Assembly: GCF_030056735.1 (NCBI RefSeq) | Contig: NZ_JASHKN010000009.1 | Location: forward strand, 186,001 to 250,000 | Length of the DNA: 64,000 nucleotides | Source: Rhodococcus sp. IEGM 1409 | Lineage (GTDB): Bacteria; Actinomycetota; Actinomycetes; Mycobacteriales; Mycobacteriaceae | Reading direction: 5' to 3' | Shown: positions 26,382-36,011 of the stretch, piece after piece | How the letters are laid out: each line of letters opens with the position of its first letter | Position numbering within the stretch: the first letter of the stretch is position 1 | The notes under the pieces: generated by a model | What the model saw: only the letters and a program-made list of their open reading frames with translations | What the model was told of the DNA's origin: nothing | The model's database searches: none | Translations under genes and position numbers: made by a program

Positions 26382-26900
26382 CTACTCCGCAGTCAGCGCA
26401 CCGATACCGCGAACGACCCGCGAGAGCAGATCCAGAAACACCGCACGCTCGTCGACTGTGAGCTCATCGACCATTTCCTCGAGACGAGCAAAGTGTTCGG
26501 GCGCCATGTCACGCAACCGTCGAGCACCGCGAGCAGTCAGGACGACCACGGCACCACGCCCGTCTTCCGCGGACGGACGCCGAGCGACCAATCCCTCCTG
26601 TTCGAGCCCGTCGACCAGGCCGGTGACCGTGGCCCGCGATACGCCGAGATCAGCCGCCAGATGTGAGGGGGACTTCTCCCCGTCGTGGTCTTCCAGATCC
26701 GCAAGAAGTCGGTATCGACCGGTCGACAGGCCATACCTCGCGAAGTGAACCTCGGTCGCTCGGCCAAGCAGCGCGCCCGCCGAGATCAACCGCACCGCAA
26801 CAAGTACCGCCTGCGGGTCGGTCCCGAGACCGTAATGCTCCAACTGCCGCCGGGCCTGATCCAACGTGGGTGAGTCGTGATCGGTTCGGTCAACTGCCAT
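26382..26900 (-). CDS. MarR-family regulator
   Basis: A 172-residue MarR winged-helix protein. The recognition region is SHLAADLGVSRATVTGLVDG, followed by the beta wing (EGLVARRPSAEDGRGAVVVL) and C-terminal dimer helices. The ATG overlaps the beginning of a region with two TAACTAA direct repeats, implying autoregulation. The membrane-protein gene downstream has a TTAG-N4-CTAA element in its leader (near 26290) that could be a second target. Confidence 0.88.
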   Translation of the reverse strand: MAVDRTDHDSPTLDQARRQLEHYGLGTDPQAVLVAVRLISAGALLGRATEVHFARYGLSTGRYRLLADLEDHDGEKSPSHLAADLGVSRATVTGLVDGLEQEGLVARRPSAEDGRGAVVVLTARGARRLRDMAPEHFARLEEMVDELTVDERAVFLDLLSRVVRGIGALTAE

Positions 26901-26901
26901 G

Positions 26902-26924
26902 TAACTAATATGGCACCTAACTAA
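26902..26924. promoter_or_regulatory. Candidate MarR operator
   Basis: TAACTAA occurs at 26902-26908 and again at 26918-26924, a 16-bp period, immediately upstream of the MarR start codon. Confidence 0.4.
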
Positions 26925-27195
26925 ATTTTGGTCAACCCGGTACTCGAGCTTGTTTCAAACCCCGAACAATTCCTGCGTGTCGCGTAAGCAGCCTGGATGT
27001 TCATATAGTCACCGGCGGCGAAGTCCACATCTGAATGCGTCATGTTGCGCCGTAGCGATCGCGCTCGCGAGAGCGCTTGCGCAGGGTTTCCCCACAACGT
27101 CCCCCCGACGTCAGTTTGTATCGGACTGAGCAATAGCAACTCCGCGAGCTTCCTCCCTTCCTGCACTCGATTGTCTTGGGCATTAACATCGACAG
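26925..27195. other. Intergenic region without a supported gene
   Basis: About 270 bp between the MarR and VOC genes. Frames here have no ribosome-binding site or family signature. The palindrome GCGCTCGCGAGAGCGC near 27060 is the only notable structure. Confidence 0.5.
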
Positions 27196-27612
27196 ATGCT
27201 CACTCGAGTCGATCTGACGATGGATTGCACAGACCCCGACCGCTTGGCCACATTTTGGAAGATAGCCGCTGGATACGTCGATGAGCCACCACCGCAGCCT
27301 TTTTCGACTCGCGAGGAGTGGCTGGCCACTTTCGACGACGAAGACGACGGGATGGGCGGCGCTTGGTTGCACCACCCACTCGGAGTGGCTCCTCGACTCT
27401 GTCTACTACAGGTTCCGGAATCCAAGGTGGCCAAGAACCGATTACATCTCGATCTCCGGGTGTCCGGAGACGGAACCCCGGTTGAGACGTGGGCGACAAT
27501 CCTTCGCGAGGTCGAACGGCTACTACGCGCGGGCGCATCAGAATTGGAAAGATTCGAGGGCCACCATGTGATCATGGCCGATCCCGAGGGCAACGAATTC
27601 TGCGTGGCGTGA
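27196..27612 (+). CDS. VOC-family (glyoxalase-like) protein
   Basis: A 138-residue glyoxalase/bleomycin-resistance fold protein. LTRVDLTMDCTDPDRLATFW at the start and HHVIMADPEGNEFCVA at the end are the paired beta-alpha-beta ends of the fold; KNRLHLDLRV in the middle gives a His-x-Asp metal-ligand-like pair. Start ATG 27196 lacks a strong ribosome-binding site (CGACAG). Substrate unknown. Confidence 0.8.
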   Translation: MLTRVDLTMDCTDPDRLATFWKIAAGYVDEPPPQPFSTREEWLATFDDEDDGMGGAWLHHPLGVAPRLCLLQVPESKVAKNRLHLDLRVSGDGTPVETWATILREVERLLRAGASELERFEGHHVIMADPEGNEFCVA

Positions 27613-27634
27613 TTGACCCGCCTGCCCGAGATTC

Positions 27635-29077
27635 TCACAAGAAGGCATGGCAGTCCGGATGATTGCGGGGATAGGGCAGAACCTTCTCGAGGGCGAGACC
27701 AATCGCGAAGGCCGTGTGCTCGTCGTACGGCCGCGTGACGATCTGTGTGCCCGTAGGGATTCCGTTGTGTGCGAAACCGGTGGGGATTGTCAGCACCGGG
27801 CAGCTGCTCAAGATGTTGAAGGCGATGGCCGGTACAGCCTCGAGGTAGAACTCCAATTCGGTTCCAGCCACTTCGATTCCGTGCCCGACGTAGTCGTCAC
27901 CGGCAAGAAAGCCGTCCGTCGCCACTGCCGGAGTTATCAATGCGTCATAGGTGTCGAACAAGGATCCGATCGATGAATACAGTTCGGCTTCGATCGCGAG
28001 TCCGTCGAGGAAAGTCGCGTCACCACGGGTGCGGCGTGCCCATCGGGCAAATTCCTTCGCGTACTCCGTGACCTTGTCGGGGTGCGCGGATGCTTCGGCG
28101 GAGATCGAGGCACCGAACACGTGGTCGTAGTGAATGGCGGCCGCGCGCATGATGGCGGTGCGAGACAGGTCGACTTCGATGATCTCGGCGCGTGCGCCCA
28201 GCGCAGTGAGGGTCCCCACCAAATCGGCAGTGCTGGCGGCGACGTCCGAATCGACCGGCCAGTCACCTAATGCGGGTATCACGGCGATACGCATTCCAGC
28301 GCATGAGTGCGATGCGGGGTCGGGCAGCTGCGATGCCGGCACGTGCGAGGCAATGTCGGTCGGGGTCGGTCCCGCGATGACCGACTGCATTGTGAGGCAA
28401 TCGCTTACGGTACGAGCCATCGGACCGCAGTGACAGTAGCGATCGAGGTTGAAGGGCGGGTCGACCGGGACCCGACCGTGAGGCGGCTTGAACCCCACAA
28501 TGCCGTTGAACGACGACGGAGTTCGGATAGATCCTGCGACGTCGGAGCCGGTAGCCAAGGCCGTCATACCGGTGGCAAGCGCGACCGCTGACCCGCCGGA
28601 CGAACCGCCGGACGAGTATTCCGTGTTCCACGGATTGCGGGTCACTCCCCACAGGTCGGACTGTGTGAACGCGGCCGAGGAGAATTCCGGGGCTGTCGAT
28701 CGCGCGTGAACGATGGCACCGGCGTCGATTATTCGCTGCACGAAAGTCGCAGTGTGGGTGGCGATCACGTCTTCATAGACCTTGGAACCTTGAGTCCACG
28801 GTTGTCCTTGGATCGGTTCGTCCTCTTTCACGACAACGGGAACACCGGCGAGCGGAAGCCCGGCATCCGAGCCGCGGGCGTAGTGGCGTTCCGCTGACTT
28901 CGCTTGTGCTCGTGCAGCATCGAAGAAAGTGTGCCCCACTGCATTCAAGGTTGGGTTGAGTGTCTCGATTCGTTCGATAGTGGATTCGAGCACCTCCACC
29001 GGAGACAGCGATTTGTCTCGGTAGCGACGGAGCATCTCGGTCACGTCCATGAAGGTCGGGTCGGGTGTCTCGCGCAT
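27635..29077 (-). CDS. Amidase (amidase-signature family)
   Basis: A 480-residue amidase-signature hydrolase, acting on an amide substrate in the cytoplasm. The Ser-cisSer-Lys triad is visible: Lys84 in VVVKEDE, the GGSSGGS loop at 157-163 with the cis-Ser, and Ser183 in GSDVAGSIR as nucleophile. The usual second Gly of GG-S-I-R is Ala, a mild deviation. It follows an MFS gene by 48 bp on the same strand, so an uptake-and-hydrolysis or export pair is likely, with control by the divergent LysR regulator. Confidence 0.88.
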   Translation of the reverse strand: MRETPDPTFMDVTEMLRRYRDKSLSPVEVLESTIERIETLNPTLNAVGHTFFDAARAQAKSAERHYARGSDAGLPLAGVPVVVKEDEPIQGQPWTQGSKVYEDVIATHTATFVQRIIDAGAIVHARSTAPEFSSAAFTQSDLWGVTRNPWNTEYSSGGSSGGSAVALATGMTALATGSDVAGSIRTPSSFNGIVGFKPPHGRVPVDPPFNLDRYCHCGPMARTVSDCLTMQSVIAGPTPTDIASHVPASQLPDPASHSCAGMRIAVIPALGDWPVDSDVAASTADLVGTLTALGARAEIIEVDLSRTAIMRAAAIHYDHVFGASISAEASAHPDKVTEYAKEFARWARRTRGDATFLDGLAIEAELYSSIGSLFDTYDALITPAVATDGFLAGDDYVGHGIEVAGTELEFYLEAVPAIAFNILSSCPVLTIPTGFAHNGIPTGTQIVTRPYDEHTAFAIGLALEKVLPYPRNHPDCHAFL

Positions 29078-29124
29078 ATTTGTTGTCCTGCCTGTATGAA
29101 GGTTTTGCGTGGGCGACTAGGTTG

Positions 29125-30342
29125 TCAGTTCATGTCCGCTACGACGGGTTTGCGGATTGTCGCGAGAAAGATTGCGAGAGCAGCGATTCCAGCCGAGATC
29201 CAGAAGAGCGACTGGGAACCGCCGTCGTCGTGAATGCGTCCGCCGGCGAACGCGCCGAGGGCGATGCTTGCATTGAAGACTGCAACCCACAGCGCCGAAG
29301 CAGCCTCTCGGTGGGCGGGAGCTGCGTGCGCGATCCATGTTTGAGTACTCACGGATACACCACCGTAGAAGAGGCCCCAAGCCGCCATGAGCAGTGCGGC
29401 AGCGATCAAGGCATCCGCGGAAATTGGAAACAGAGCGAGTGTGGCCGCTATTCCCACACTGAGGATGACTACCACCATCTTCGGGGACTTGGCGGCGGAT
29501 GGCCCGGCGATGAAGTTGCCGACGACACCGAGGGCACCGTAGATCAGGAGCATCGTGCCGACCTGCGAAGGGTTCAACCCGGCGAAGAACTCCAGTCCCG
29601 GTCGCACATAGGTGTAGGCCGCGAAATGAGCGGTGATGAGGAGAGCGGTAATCGCGATTCCGACCCGGACTCCCGGGTTCCGAAAGGCCTCCACGAGACT
29701 GCCGAGCGACAGGGCTTGATCAGCTGGCATCGTGGGTAGGACGGCGATCATGGCGAGCGCGATCAGCGTCGCGGCGCAGCTGAGAGCCCAGAATGCCACG
29801 CTCCACCCGGCCGCTGCCCCGATATACGTCCCGGCCGGAACACCGAGAACCGAGGCAACAGCGATTCCGCTGAAGATGATCGTGGTCGCCAACCCGACAG
29901 ATCTGGTCTCGACCAACTTGGGAGCCAGGCTTGCGGCGAGTGCCCAGACGCCACCCATGCTCACTCCGAGCACGACGCGAGCCACAGCGAGGACGGCGAA
30001 GCTGGGTGCAAGGGCCGTGAGGGCGTTCGCCGCGGCGACGAGCAGCATCAAGACGACGAGCGTCGACCGACGATCGAAGCGGCGGGTCACGACGGGCACG
30101 AACGGCGCGGTGGCCGCTGCCACCAATCCGGTGATGGCCAGCGAGAGCCCGATGGTCCCTTCGCTCTCCACCAGACTGGCACCGATAGGGGTAAGAAGTC
30201 CGACTGGCATCATCTCCGCCGCGACAACGATGAATGTGGACGCTGCGATCAGGGCGACGGCAGCCCATCGGTTCTCGACGCTGTGTAAGCGGGTGGAGGA
30301 AGTGGGCGCAGCGCTGTTCTGTGCGGATGCAGAGTGGGGCAT
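29125..30342 (-). CDS. MFS transporter (DHA1 type) upstream of the amidase
   Basis: A 405-residue twelve-helix major facilitator. The first helix is AAVALIAASTFIVVAAEMMP, and the motif A loop is VTRRFDRRSTLVVL. It resembles drug or sugar efflux permeases (AraJ/NepI-like). ATG 30342 is chosen over the upstream in-frame start; the leader has GAGAG. Operon with the amidase and divergence from LysR suggest a shared inducer. Transport direction unproven. Confidence 0.85.
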   Translation of the reverse strand: MPHSASAQNSAAPTSSTRLHSVENRWAAVALIAASTFIVVAAEMMPVGLLTPIGASLVESEGTIGLSLAITGLVAAATAPFVPVVTRRFDRRSTLVVLMLLVAAANALTALAPSFAVLAVARVVLGVSMGGVWALAASLAPKLVETRSVGLATTIIFSGIAVASVLGVPAGTYIGAAAGWSVAFWALSCAATLIALAMIAVLPTMPADQALSLGSLVEAFRNPGVRVGIAITALLITAHFAAYTYVRPGLEFFAGLNPSQVGTMLLIYGALGVVGNFIAGPSAAKSPKMVVVILSVGIAATLALFPISADALIAAALLMAAWGLFYGGVSVSTQTWIAHAAPAHREAASALWVAVFNASIALGAFAGGRIHDDGGSQSLFWISAGIAALAIFLATIRKPVVADMN

Positions 30343-30386
30343 GTAACCAGAGAAGCTCTCGCAGGCCACCGGATCAACGGCGAATC

Positions 30387-30421
30387 GCTCATCTAACCAT
30401 TAGCTCAATTCATCGATGAGC
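30387..30421. promoter_or_regulatory. Candidate LysR operator
   Basis: GCTCATC (30387-30393) and GATGAGC (30415-30421) are perfect inverted arms 21 bp apart, with CATCGATG palindromic at the right arm. They lie between the divergent MFS and LysR genes. Confidence 0.45.
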
Positions 30422-30460
30422 CATGATGGAGTGGTCGAATGAGTCGAGGAGCGGAGAAAC

Positions 30461-31360
30461 ATGTCGGAGCCTCCGATGCGTGAGATCGAGTGCTTCCTCG
30501 TTCTCGCTGAAGAACTGCACTTCGGTCGCACCGGAGAACGGCTGTTCATCTCCCAGAGCCGGGTCAGTCAACTGATCAGCGCTTTGGAACGTCGTATCGG
30601 CACAAGCCTTGTAGCGCGGACCAGTCGCCGCGTGCACCTGACTGAATTCGGCGCCGAATTTCTTGAGTCGTTGGCTCCCGCCCACAGAGCACTCGTCGGA
30701 GTAATCGAGGACGCTCAAACGAAGGCGCGCAACATACCGACACCGCTTCGGGTGGGTTTCCAAGGAGCAATTTACGATTCGATCGCGACGGCCGTCTCTC
30801 GTTTCGAGAAACAGCATCCGCGAACATCCGTGACCATCAAAGAACTGCCCTTGGGTGATCCGTTCAGTGACGTACTCGCCGGACGAATCGATGCGGCGGT
30901 TGCCCTTCTCCCCGTAGAAGAACCCGAGCTGACAACCGGGCTCGTCTTTTCTCGACAGCCCCAGACGCTGGCCGTCTCAGTCCATCACCCGTTCAGTGAA
31001 CTGGACGTAATCGACGCCGAGCAGTTAGCGCAGATATGCCTGGTACCCATCACCGGACCCGCCCCTGACTATTGGCAGCGTGTGAATTCCCCGAGCACAA
31101 CGCCGGGCGGAGCCAAGGTTCCCACCCAGGGTGGGGCGAGCACTGTTCAGGAAGGCCTGTCGCAGGTCGCGTTCAGTCAGGTCGGCCTCATCCTTTGCGC
31201 CGCGACGGCCGCCTACAGTCAGCGCTCGGACATCAGATTCGTACCGATCAATGGATTACCTGAATCCGCTTTGGGTCTCGTGTGGCGCACCGATCTCGAA
31301 TGCCCCCACCATCGCCATTTCGCGAAGGCCATCGAGGAAGCACACAAGAGCCCTGTCTGA
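30461..31360 (+). CDS. LysR-family regulator
   Basis: A 299-residue LysR protein. The winged helix at residues 6-65 reads LVLAEELHFGRTGERLFISQ, then SRVSQLISALERRIG; the effector domain begins near residue 90 (TPLRVGFQGAIYDSI). Ribosome-binding site GGAG lies about ten bases upstream of ATG 30461. It is divergent from the MFS-amidase operon and probably activates that operon in response to its substrate. Confidence 0.9.
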   Translation: MSEPPMREIECFLVLAEELHFGRTGERLFISQSRVSQLISALERRIGTSLVARTSRRVHLTEFGAEFLESLAPAHRALVGVIEDAQTKARNIPTPLRVGFQGAIYDSIATAVSRFEKQHPRTSVTIKELPLGDPFSDVLAGRIDAAVALLPVEEPELTTGLVFSRQPQTLAVSVHHPFSELDVIDAEQLAQICLVPITGPAPDYWQRVNSPSTTPGGAKVPTQGGASTVQEGLSQVAFSQVGLILCAATAAYSQRSDIRFVPINGLPESALGLVWRTDLECPHHRHFAKAIEEAHKSPV

Positions 31361-31428
31361 CGGCGATCAATCAAGTCGCGGAAGGACTCCGGGACATTGG
31401 TGCGCATCGTGTGTGGGATGATCGCGCC

Positions 31429-31797
31429 ATGTCTGCGATCACCGACTACTTCACCGCGCGCACGGATGAGCACGCCACCTCCGCCCTCGCAGTCGGCCGG
31501 CCCGAGGCCTCTCTCACCGGTCGCTCCTACGACGAGGTTGCAAAAGGCACACGCTGCGGGAAACTCGTCGCAATGAGGGACGACGGCGACACCCTCGTGC
31601 TCACGGTTGCCGACGAATTGCGTTATGCACTAGCCGAATTGAACGCTGCCGGCGTGGCCGCCGCTGCGACTACCTGGGCGATCGGCGAGATGAGTGAACC
31701 GGCGGAGGAATCGGTGCCGTTCCTGACCGCCTTTGCTGAACCGGCTGCCAGAGCGGTGACTCAGGGTGGACGAATGTACGGCTACGTCGTCATCTGA
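31429..31797 (+). CDS. Conserved hypothetical protein, 122 residues
   Basis: A small soluble alpha/beta protein starting MSAITDYFTARTDEHATSAL, with GDTLVLTVADELRYALAELN in the middle and VTQGGRMYGYVVI at the end. No signal, membrane segment or known motif. ATG 31429 is chosen because the conserved-looking start and a GGGATGATC leader coincide; the ribosome-binding site is weak. Stands alone after the LysR gene. Confidence 0.55.
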   Translation: MSAITDYFTARTDEHATSALAVGRPEASLTGRSYDEVAKGTRCGKLVAMRDDGDTLVLTVADELRYALAELNAAGVAAAATTWAIGEMSEPAEESVPFLTAFAEPAARAVTQGGRMYGYVVI

Positions 31798-31842
31798 TGT
31801 TCGGATCTTCACCAGACATCAACCGCCGCAACATCCGTCGAG

Positions 31843-32200
31843 TCAGTTGACCTGCCGATCCCGACCTTGCCAGAACTCCTGGCGAAGCTTGAACTTCTGG
31901 ATCTTTCCGGTGGCAGTGCGCGCCAATTCCGGGCGGAATTCGACCCGCTTCGGGCACTTGTAGCCGGCGAGCCGCGTGCGGCAGTGGGCGATGAGCGCTG
32001 CTTCGTCGACCGGCTCCACGCTGTCGTCGTGCACCACGAGCACTGTTACCAGTTCGCCCCACTTCTCGTCCGGGATGCCGATGACCGCGACCTCCCTGAC
32101 CGCCGGATGCGACATGAGAGCGTCCTCGACCTCGATCGAAGTCACGTTCTCACCGCCCCGTCGAAGCGCTCGATAAGTAGATTTCCGGCTCTGTCGACGG
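31843..32200 (-). pseudogene. Acyl-CoA ligase C-terminal fragment
   Basis: The minus strand encodes an AMP-binding enzyme C-terminal domain: GGENVTSIEVEDALMSHPAV, ELVTVLVVHDDSVEPVDEAA, CRTRLAGYKCPKRVEF and the catalytic-Lys motif TATGKIQKFKLRQ. The preceding piece of the hinge (VDRAGNLLI) lies in another frame, so at least one frameshift is present, and the N-terminal ATP-binding domain is missing. Remnant of a fatty-acid or aryl-CoA ligase. Confidence 0.75.
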
Positions 32201-32524
32201 GACCACCGAAAGCAAGGGAGGCCCTGTCGAGACCCGGACACGCTTGAGGGCGGGTTCCATACGGGTGCCCAGATCCTGCGCAGTCATTCTCGTTCGATCC
32301 CCTATCAGGAGGGTGTAACCCGGCGCCCAGTTCCATCCCCCTGTGGCGGCTGCCATATTGACGCGGCAGGGCCGCACCACCCGACCCGAACTTTGCCCTC
32401 CACGGGCACTGAACAGGTCCGATCCGACGAGCGTCATGGTTCGTAGCGGTGGACACTCGTCAGCGTCGGCCGAGTGGTTTCTATCGAATACCGGAGATCC
32501 GGTTGGCTGAGGCGCATTTACCGG

Positions 32525-33385
32525 TCAGCCCGGGATCTGCAGGGCCAGATCGTTGCGGTCGAAGTCAGAGAACTGCTGAGTGTCAGTGCAGTATCCGCAG
32601 TTCGCTCCGAAGAACTCGGTGCGGGCGTTCGGATCGTCGAGTAGCCAGTACCGCAGCCACGCAGTGCTCGGTCCGCGCATATCGCCACCGGTGATCGCCG
32701 TACCGAAGTGCGTGGCGCCCCGCAGTTCCAGATACTCGGCGGGCACGTGGTCGGCGTCCTCGTACATCGCCCGCACGATCGCCGGCCAAACGATTGCGTC
32801 GGCCTGACCAGCGAGATAGAGAACCGGCTCGTCGATGAGGTCGACATCATTGAGCGGGCCCGGCTGGATTGCGACGGCGGTGTCGACGCGGTCGTCGATC
32901 GCGGCATTGATCGCTGCAGACCCGCCCTGCGAGTGCCCCACCGCACCAATGTGTTCCAGGTCGACTTTGCCGAAGAAGACGCTCGATGGGCTGGCCGCTT
33001 TGTCCGCGATGAGGTCAATTCCCGACCGCATGGTGACAGCGAAGTTACTTGCCGGGGTGTTGGCGGCGACCACGATGAATCCGTGGCTGGCGTAGTGGCG
33101 CAACAAGGAAGTGTATGCGCCGGGGAGCACGCCGGTCCCGTTCCCCCAGATCACAACCGGGTGCTTCTCGCCGCGCGCGCCGAGCTGACGCGGGTAGTAC
33201 AGAGTGTGGACCAACCCGATCGAGACATTCGGCGTGTACGGCCCTGCACTCGCCCAGTTGTGCCCGACGCTCGGAATGCCGGGCGTATCCGCGACTGCCC
33301 TTCCGGCCGGGCCGGTGAGTCCGAGTGTCGCGCACAGCGCAACCGTCGCTGCAGCATTCGCGAACAGTTTCAGAGATCTTCGCAT
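32525..33385 (-). CDS. Secreted alpha/beta hydrolase (chlorophyllase/cutinase-like)
   Basis: A 286-residue secreted hydrolase. A Sec signal peptide (RRSLKLFANAAATVALCATL, then TGPAGRAVA) precedes the fold. Nucleophile motif is GHSQGGSA; an oxyanion-like VVIWGNGTG and acid/His candidates (AGQADAIVW, GATHFG) are in the expected order. Such enzymes cleave esters or polyesters outside the cell. ATG 33385 follows AAAGG nine bases upstream. Two Cys near the C-terminus (NCGYC) might form a disulfide. Substrate unknown. Confidence 0.83.
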   Translation of the reverse strand: MRRSLKLFANAAATVALCATLGLTGPAGRAVADTPGIPSVGHNWASAGPYTPNVSIGLVHTLYYPRQLGARGEKHPVVIWGNGTGVLPGAYTSLLRHYASHGFIVVAANTPASNFAVTMRSGIDLIADKAASPSSVFFGKVDLEHIGAVGHSQGGSAAINAAIDDRVDTAVAIQPGPLNDVDLIDEPVLYLAGQADAIVWPAIVRAMYEDADHVPAEYLELRGATHFGTAITGGDMRGPSTAWLRYWLLDDPNARTEFFGANCGYCTDTQQFSDFDRNDLALQIPG

Positions 33386-33394
33386 GAAGGTCAA

Positions 33395-33961
33395 CCTTTC
33401 GAAGTTGCGGCAAATCCTCGGAGTAGGTACATCGCGGCAATTTCATGAAAATGTCAGCGAACCAGGGCCGGACGCCCCCGTAACGGGGTTGCGGTGCAGA
33501 GAGTTCGATCACGAAACGCTCGGGGACACCTCCTGTGATCGGCAGGTGGACTCCACGCGGTCGAATGGTCGATCCCGGAGTGACGCATATTACATATTCA
33601 CCGGAGGGTGACGTGTCGGCTTTGTTCGAGGAAACCGACTATTGGAGAAGTGTTGTGCCTGTATACAAAATCATCGTTCGCCGAGGCCGAGACCCGCTGG
33701 GTTGACCCATGCGGGCCGGCCTCCGCCTCGAGGCAGCGCCAACCACTCGGGGAAGGCTTCCGTTCCCGTCGGAGACTCGGTGGGTGCCGAGAAAAATCTA
33801 TGCGGCCACAGCCCCGGCATTGCCCGTCGGCCCCGACGTCCGCGGCCAAAGGACTTATTGCCATCCAAGTTTCGCGGCACCTAAGGTGTCGACCTGAGTT
33901 CGGTCGGCACCGGTACGGATTTTGACTCCCGAATCTATTGCGGGCCTGCAGTATTGGCAAA
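33395..33961. other. Gene-poor 570-bp region
   Basis: Nothing recognisable is encoded. One tiny frame at 33613-33705 (GTG, 30 codons, MSALFEETDYWRSVVPVYKI at its start) has GGAGG five bases before it. It may be a microprotein or the head of a decayed gene, since no relative is known to me. Confidence 0.4.
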
Positions 33962-34603
33962 TCAGCTGGCGGCCGACTCGCGCCCCTGGATGGCCGAGAC
34001 CACAAGATTACTCTTGGGTAAACTCGTTCCGGAATCTACGGCGTCGACCCATGCGGTTGTTGTTGCGACGGCAGCGAAGTTCGATTGCAGAAGAATCATG
34101 AGGGTCTCGTGCAGGGACTGCGCCGATACCTGACCCGCTTCGTTGGCCAGATGGATCGAACCGCTGGCATCTGACAAAATTTCGGCCGCGAACCCGAGAG
34201 CTTCCGCTTCCACGGCGGTACCGAGGTCGCAGTTGTTGGTCATGTACCCGACGATCGTGATGGTGTCGATGTCTTTCGCGTGCAGCCATTCGGCTATATC
34301 GGTGCCGGCGAAGATGCTCGCGTACTGCTTGTGGATGTGTTTGGTTTCCGGATCGATGTGGTCCTCGAGTGATGGGTGAAGTGACCATCCGGGCGTACCT
34401 TCGACAAAGACCGGGGCGCCCTCGGGCATCCGATGTTGCACGACGACGACGGGAAGGTCGTTCGCGCCAGCGACCTTGACGGCGCTGAGGATGTTGGCCA
34501 ATGACTCCTCACGCGGCGGGTACTGGATCTGCAATGGCCCGTCGAAGTACTCCTGCTGGACGTCGACGACGATAAGGGCACGGCGAGGTGTAGGCACTTT
34601 CAT
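33962..34603 (-). CDS. Isochorismatase-family cysteine hydrolase
   Basis: A 213-residue cysteine hydrolase. The catalytic Asp is in ALIVVDVQQEYFDG, and the catalytic Cys in GYMTNNCDLGTAVEAEALG. The usual general-base Lys region is HRMPEGAPVF, where Lys appears replaced or displaced, so activity should not be assumed. ATG 34603 is used. It is divergent from a GlxA-type regulator, a common arrangement in which the regulator controls the hydrolase. Confidence 0.85.
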   Translation of the reverse strand: MKVPTPRRALIVVDVQQEYFDGPLQIQYPPREESLANILSAVKVAGANDLPVVVVQHRMPEGAPVFVEGTPGWSLHPSLEDHIDPETKHIHKQYASIFAGTDIAEWLHAKDIDTITIVGYMTNNCDLGTAVEAEALGFAAEILSDASGSIHLANEAGQVSAQSLHETLMILLQSNFAAVATTTAWVDAVDSGTSLPKSNLVVSAIQGRESAAS

Positions 34604-34745
34604 CACTCCTGGAAGGTCGGTCGGGTTCGGTTTCGCATCGGCGATCCTGACGGTCGTCTTCCATTGTTCGGTAGGTTTCTATGCATCCGTGAGTGGCACG
34701 GGTGCATACTTTCGATGACTTTGCGCCATGAAGTGGGGAGACCAG

Positions 34746-35759
34746 ATGCGAATCGCCGTGTATTCGTTCGACAGCATCACGATGTTTCACCTCGCAGCGC
34801 CGCTGATGGTGTTCGGTGAGGTGGGCAGGCTCGGGCTCGCACCCGACTGGGAAACCAGGTTGTGGTCCGATCGCGCAGGCGCGGTTCGGACCGTCGAGGG
34901 ATACTCGGTCGGAGATGTGGCGGGACCGCGGACGCTCGATTGGGCCGACATCGTGATCATTCCTTCCTGGCCGCTGCCACTGTCACCGATCAGCGAGTCA
35001 TTGCGAGTCAAGCTTTGCCGGGCGCACTCTCGCGGCATACCGATCGTGGGGCTGTGCCTCGGCGCTTTTGCCGTCGCCGACGCCGGGCTCCTCGACGGTC
35101 GCTCGGCCGTAACGCACTGGGAGATGATGCCCGCACTCGCCGAAAGCCATCCCAGTATTCGCTTGGACGAATCGGTGCTTTATGTCGACCACGGCGACGT
35201 GATGACGTCCGCGGGGACGGTGTCGTCGGTCGATGCCTGTTTACATCTGGTACGCAAGCACCTCGGATCCGCAGTTGCCACCCGCGTGGCACGAAACCTT
35301 GTCGTCGCACCGCATCGAGAGGGTGGTCAGGCCCAGTACATCGAGAGACCACTCGCGGAGCCTGCGGGCGACACAGCTGTTGCAGACGTGCTGGAGTGGG
35401 CGCTCGGACGCCTGGGCGAGTCACTGTCTGTCGACCGCCTCGCGGGCCAGGCACGGATGAGTCGACGAAACTTCATACGGCAGTTCCGTCTTGTCACGGG
35501 AACCACTCCGGCACGCTGGATTCTCCAGCAACGACTGAGCGAGGCTCGAGTTCTCCTGGAGACGACCGATTGGACCATCGACGCCATTGCGCTGGTGTGT
35601 GGGTTCGGAAGCGCAGTCACCTTTCGACAGAACTTCGCATCCGCGTTTGCGACCGCACCTTCCACTTACCGGAGGCAGTTCGCTGACCACTCCCACAATG
35701 ATCGCGTCGGAGAAATCGCCACGTCCGTTGGTTCAAAAGGGCCAATACGGAGGGGATGA
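34746..35759 (+). CDS. GlxA-family transcriptional regulator (DJ-1/PfpI domain plus AraC)
   Basis: A 337-residue regulator. Residues 1-180 form a DJ-1/PfpI-like domain (RIAVYSFDSITMFHLAAPLM, GLCLGAFAVADAGLLDGRSA with Cys at the nucleophile elbow), followed by an AraC double helix-turn-helix (LAGQARMSRRNFIRQFRLVT, then TTPARWILQQRLSEARVLLE). ATG 34746 follows GGGGAG. It is divergent from the isochorismatase-type hydrolase, which it probably controls. The 1.5-kb pseudogene is a decayed relative. Confidence 0.9.
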   Translation: MRIAVYSFDSITMFHLAAPLMVFGEVGRLGLAPDWETRLWSDRAGAVRTVEGYSVGDVAGPRTLDWADIVIIPSWPLPLSPISESLRVKLCRAHSRGIPIVGLCLGAFAVADAGLLDGRSAVTHWEMMPALAESHPSIRLDESVLYVDHGDVMTSAGTVSSVDACLHLVRKHLGSAVATRVARNLVVAPHREGGQAQYIERPLAEPAGDTAVADVLEWALGRLGESLSVDRLAGQARMSRRNFIRQFRLVTGTTPARWILQQRLSEARVLLETTDWTIDAIALVCGFGSAVTFRQNFASAFATAPSTYRRQFADHSHNDRVGEIATSVGSKGPIRRG

Positions 35760-36011
35760 TGCGCCGCGCGCCCAGATATGACCAATTCGCTGGGCCTCAC
35801 TGCGTAAGGCGGCAGGGCAGCTATCGGCCCTTCGAGGCTTCAGGCAGCGCAGCAAGCGCGGTGCGTACAGCGTCGACGTCGGCAGTGCAGGTTCCGGGCT
35901 TACTTGTCCGAGCCACCTTCTTGCGCGCGAGGCTCGCCCTGAAATCCATTGCGATGGTGCGGATCTACAGGACGATCGGCACCCGCTGCACCCACGCGTC
36001 GAAGCGACTGG
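35760..36011. other. Intergenic region; possible degraded coding
   Basis: On the minus strand a 43-codon frame (ATG at about 35955, MDFRASLARKKVARTSKPGT at its start) shows actinobacterial codon use but no ribosome-binding site or family. It is probably a remnant; nothing else is visible. Confidence 0.35.
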
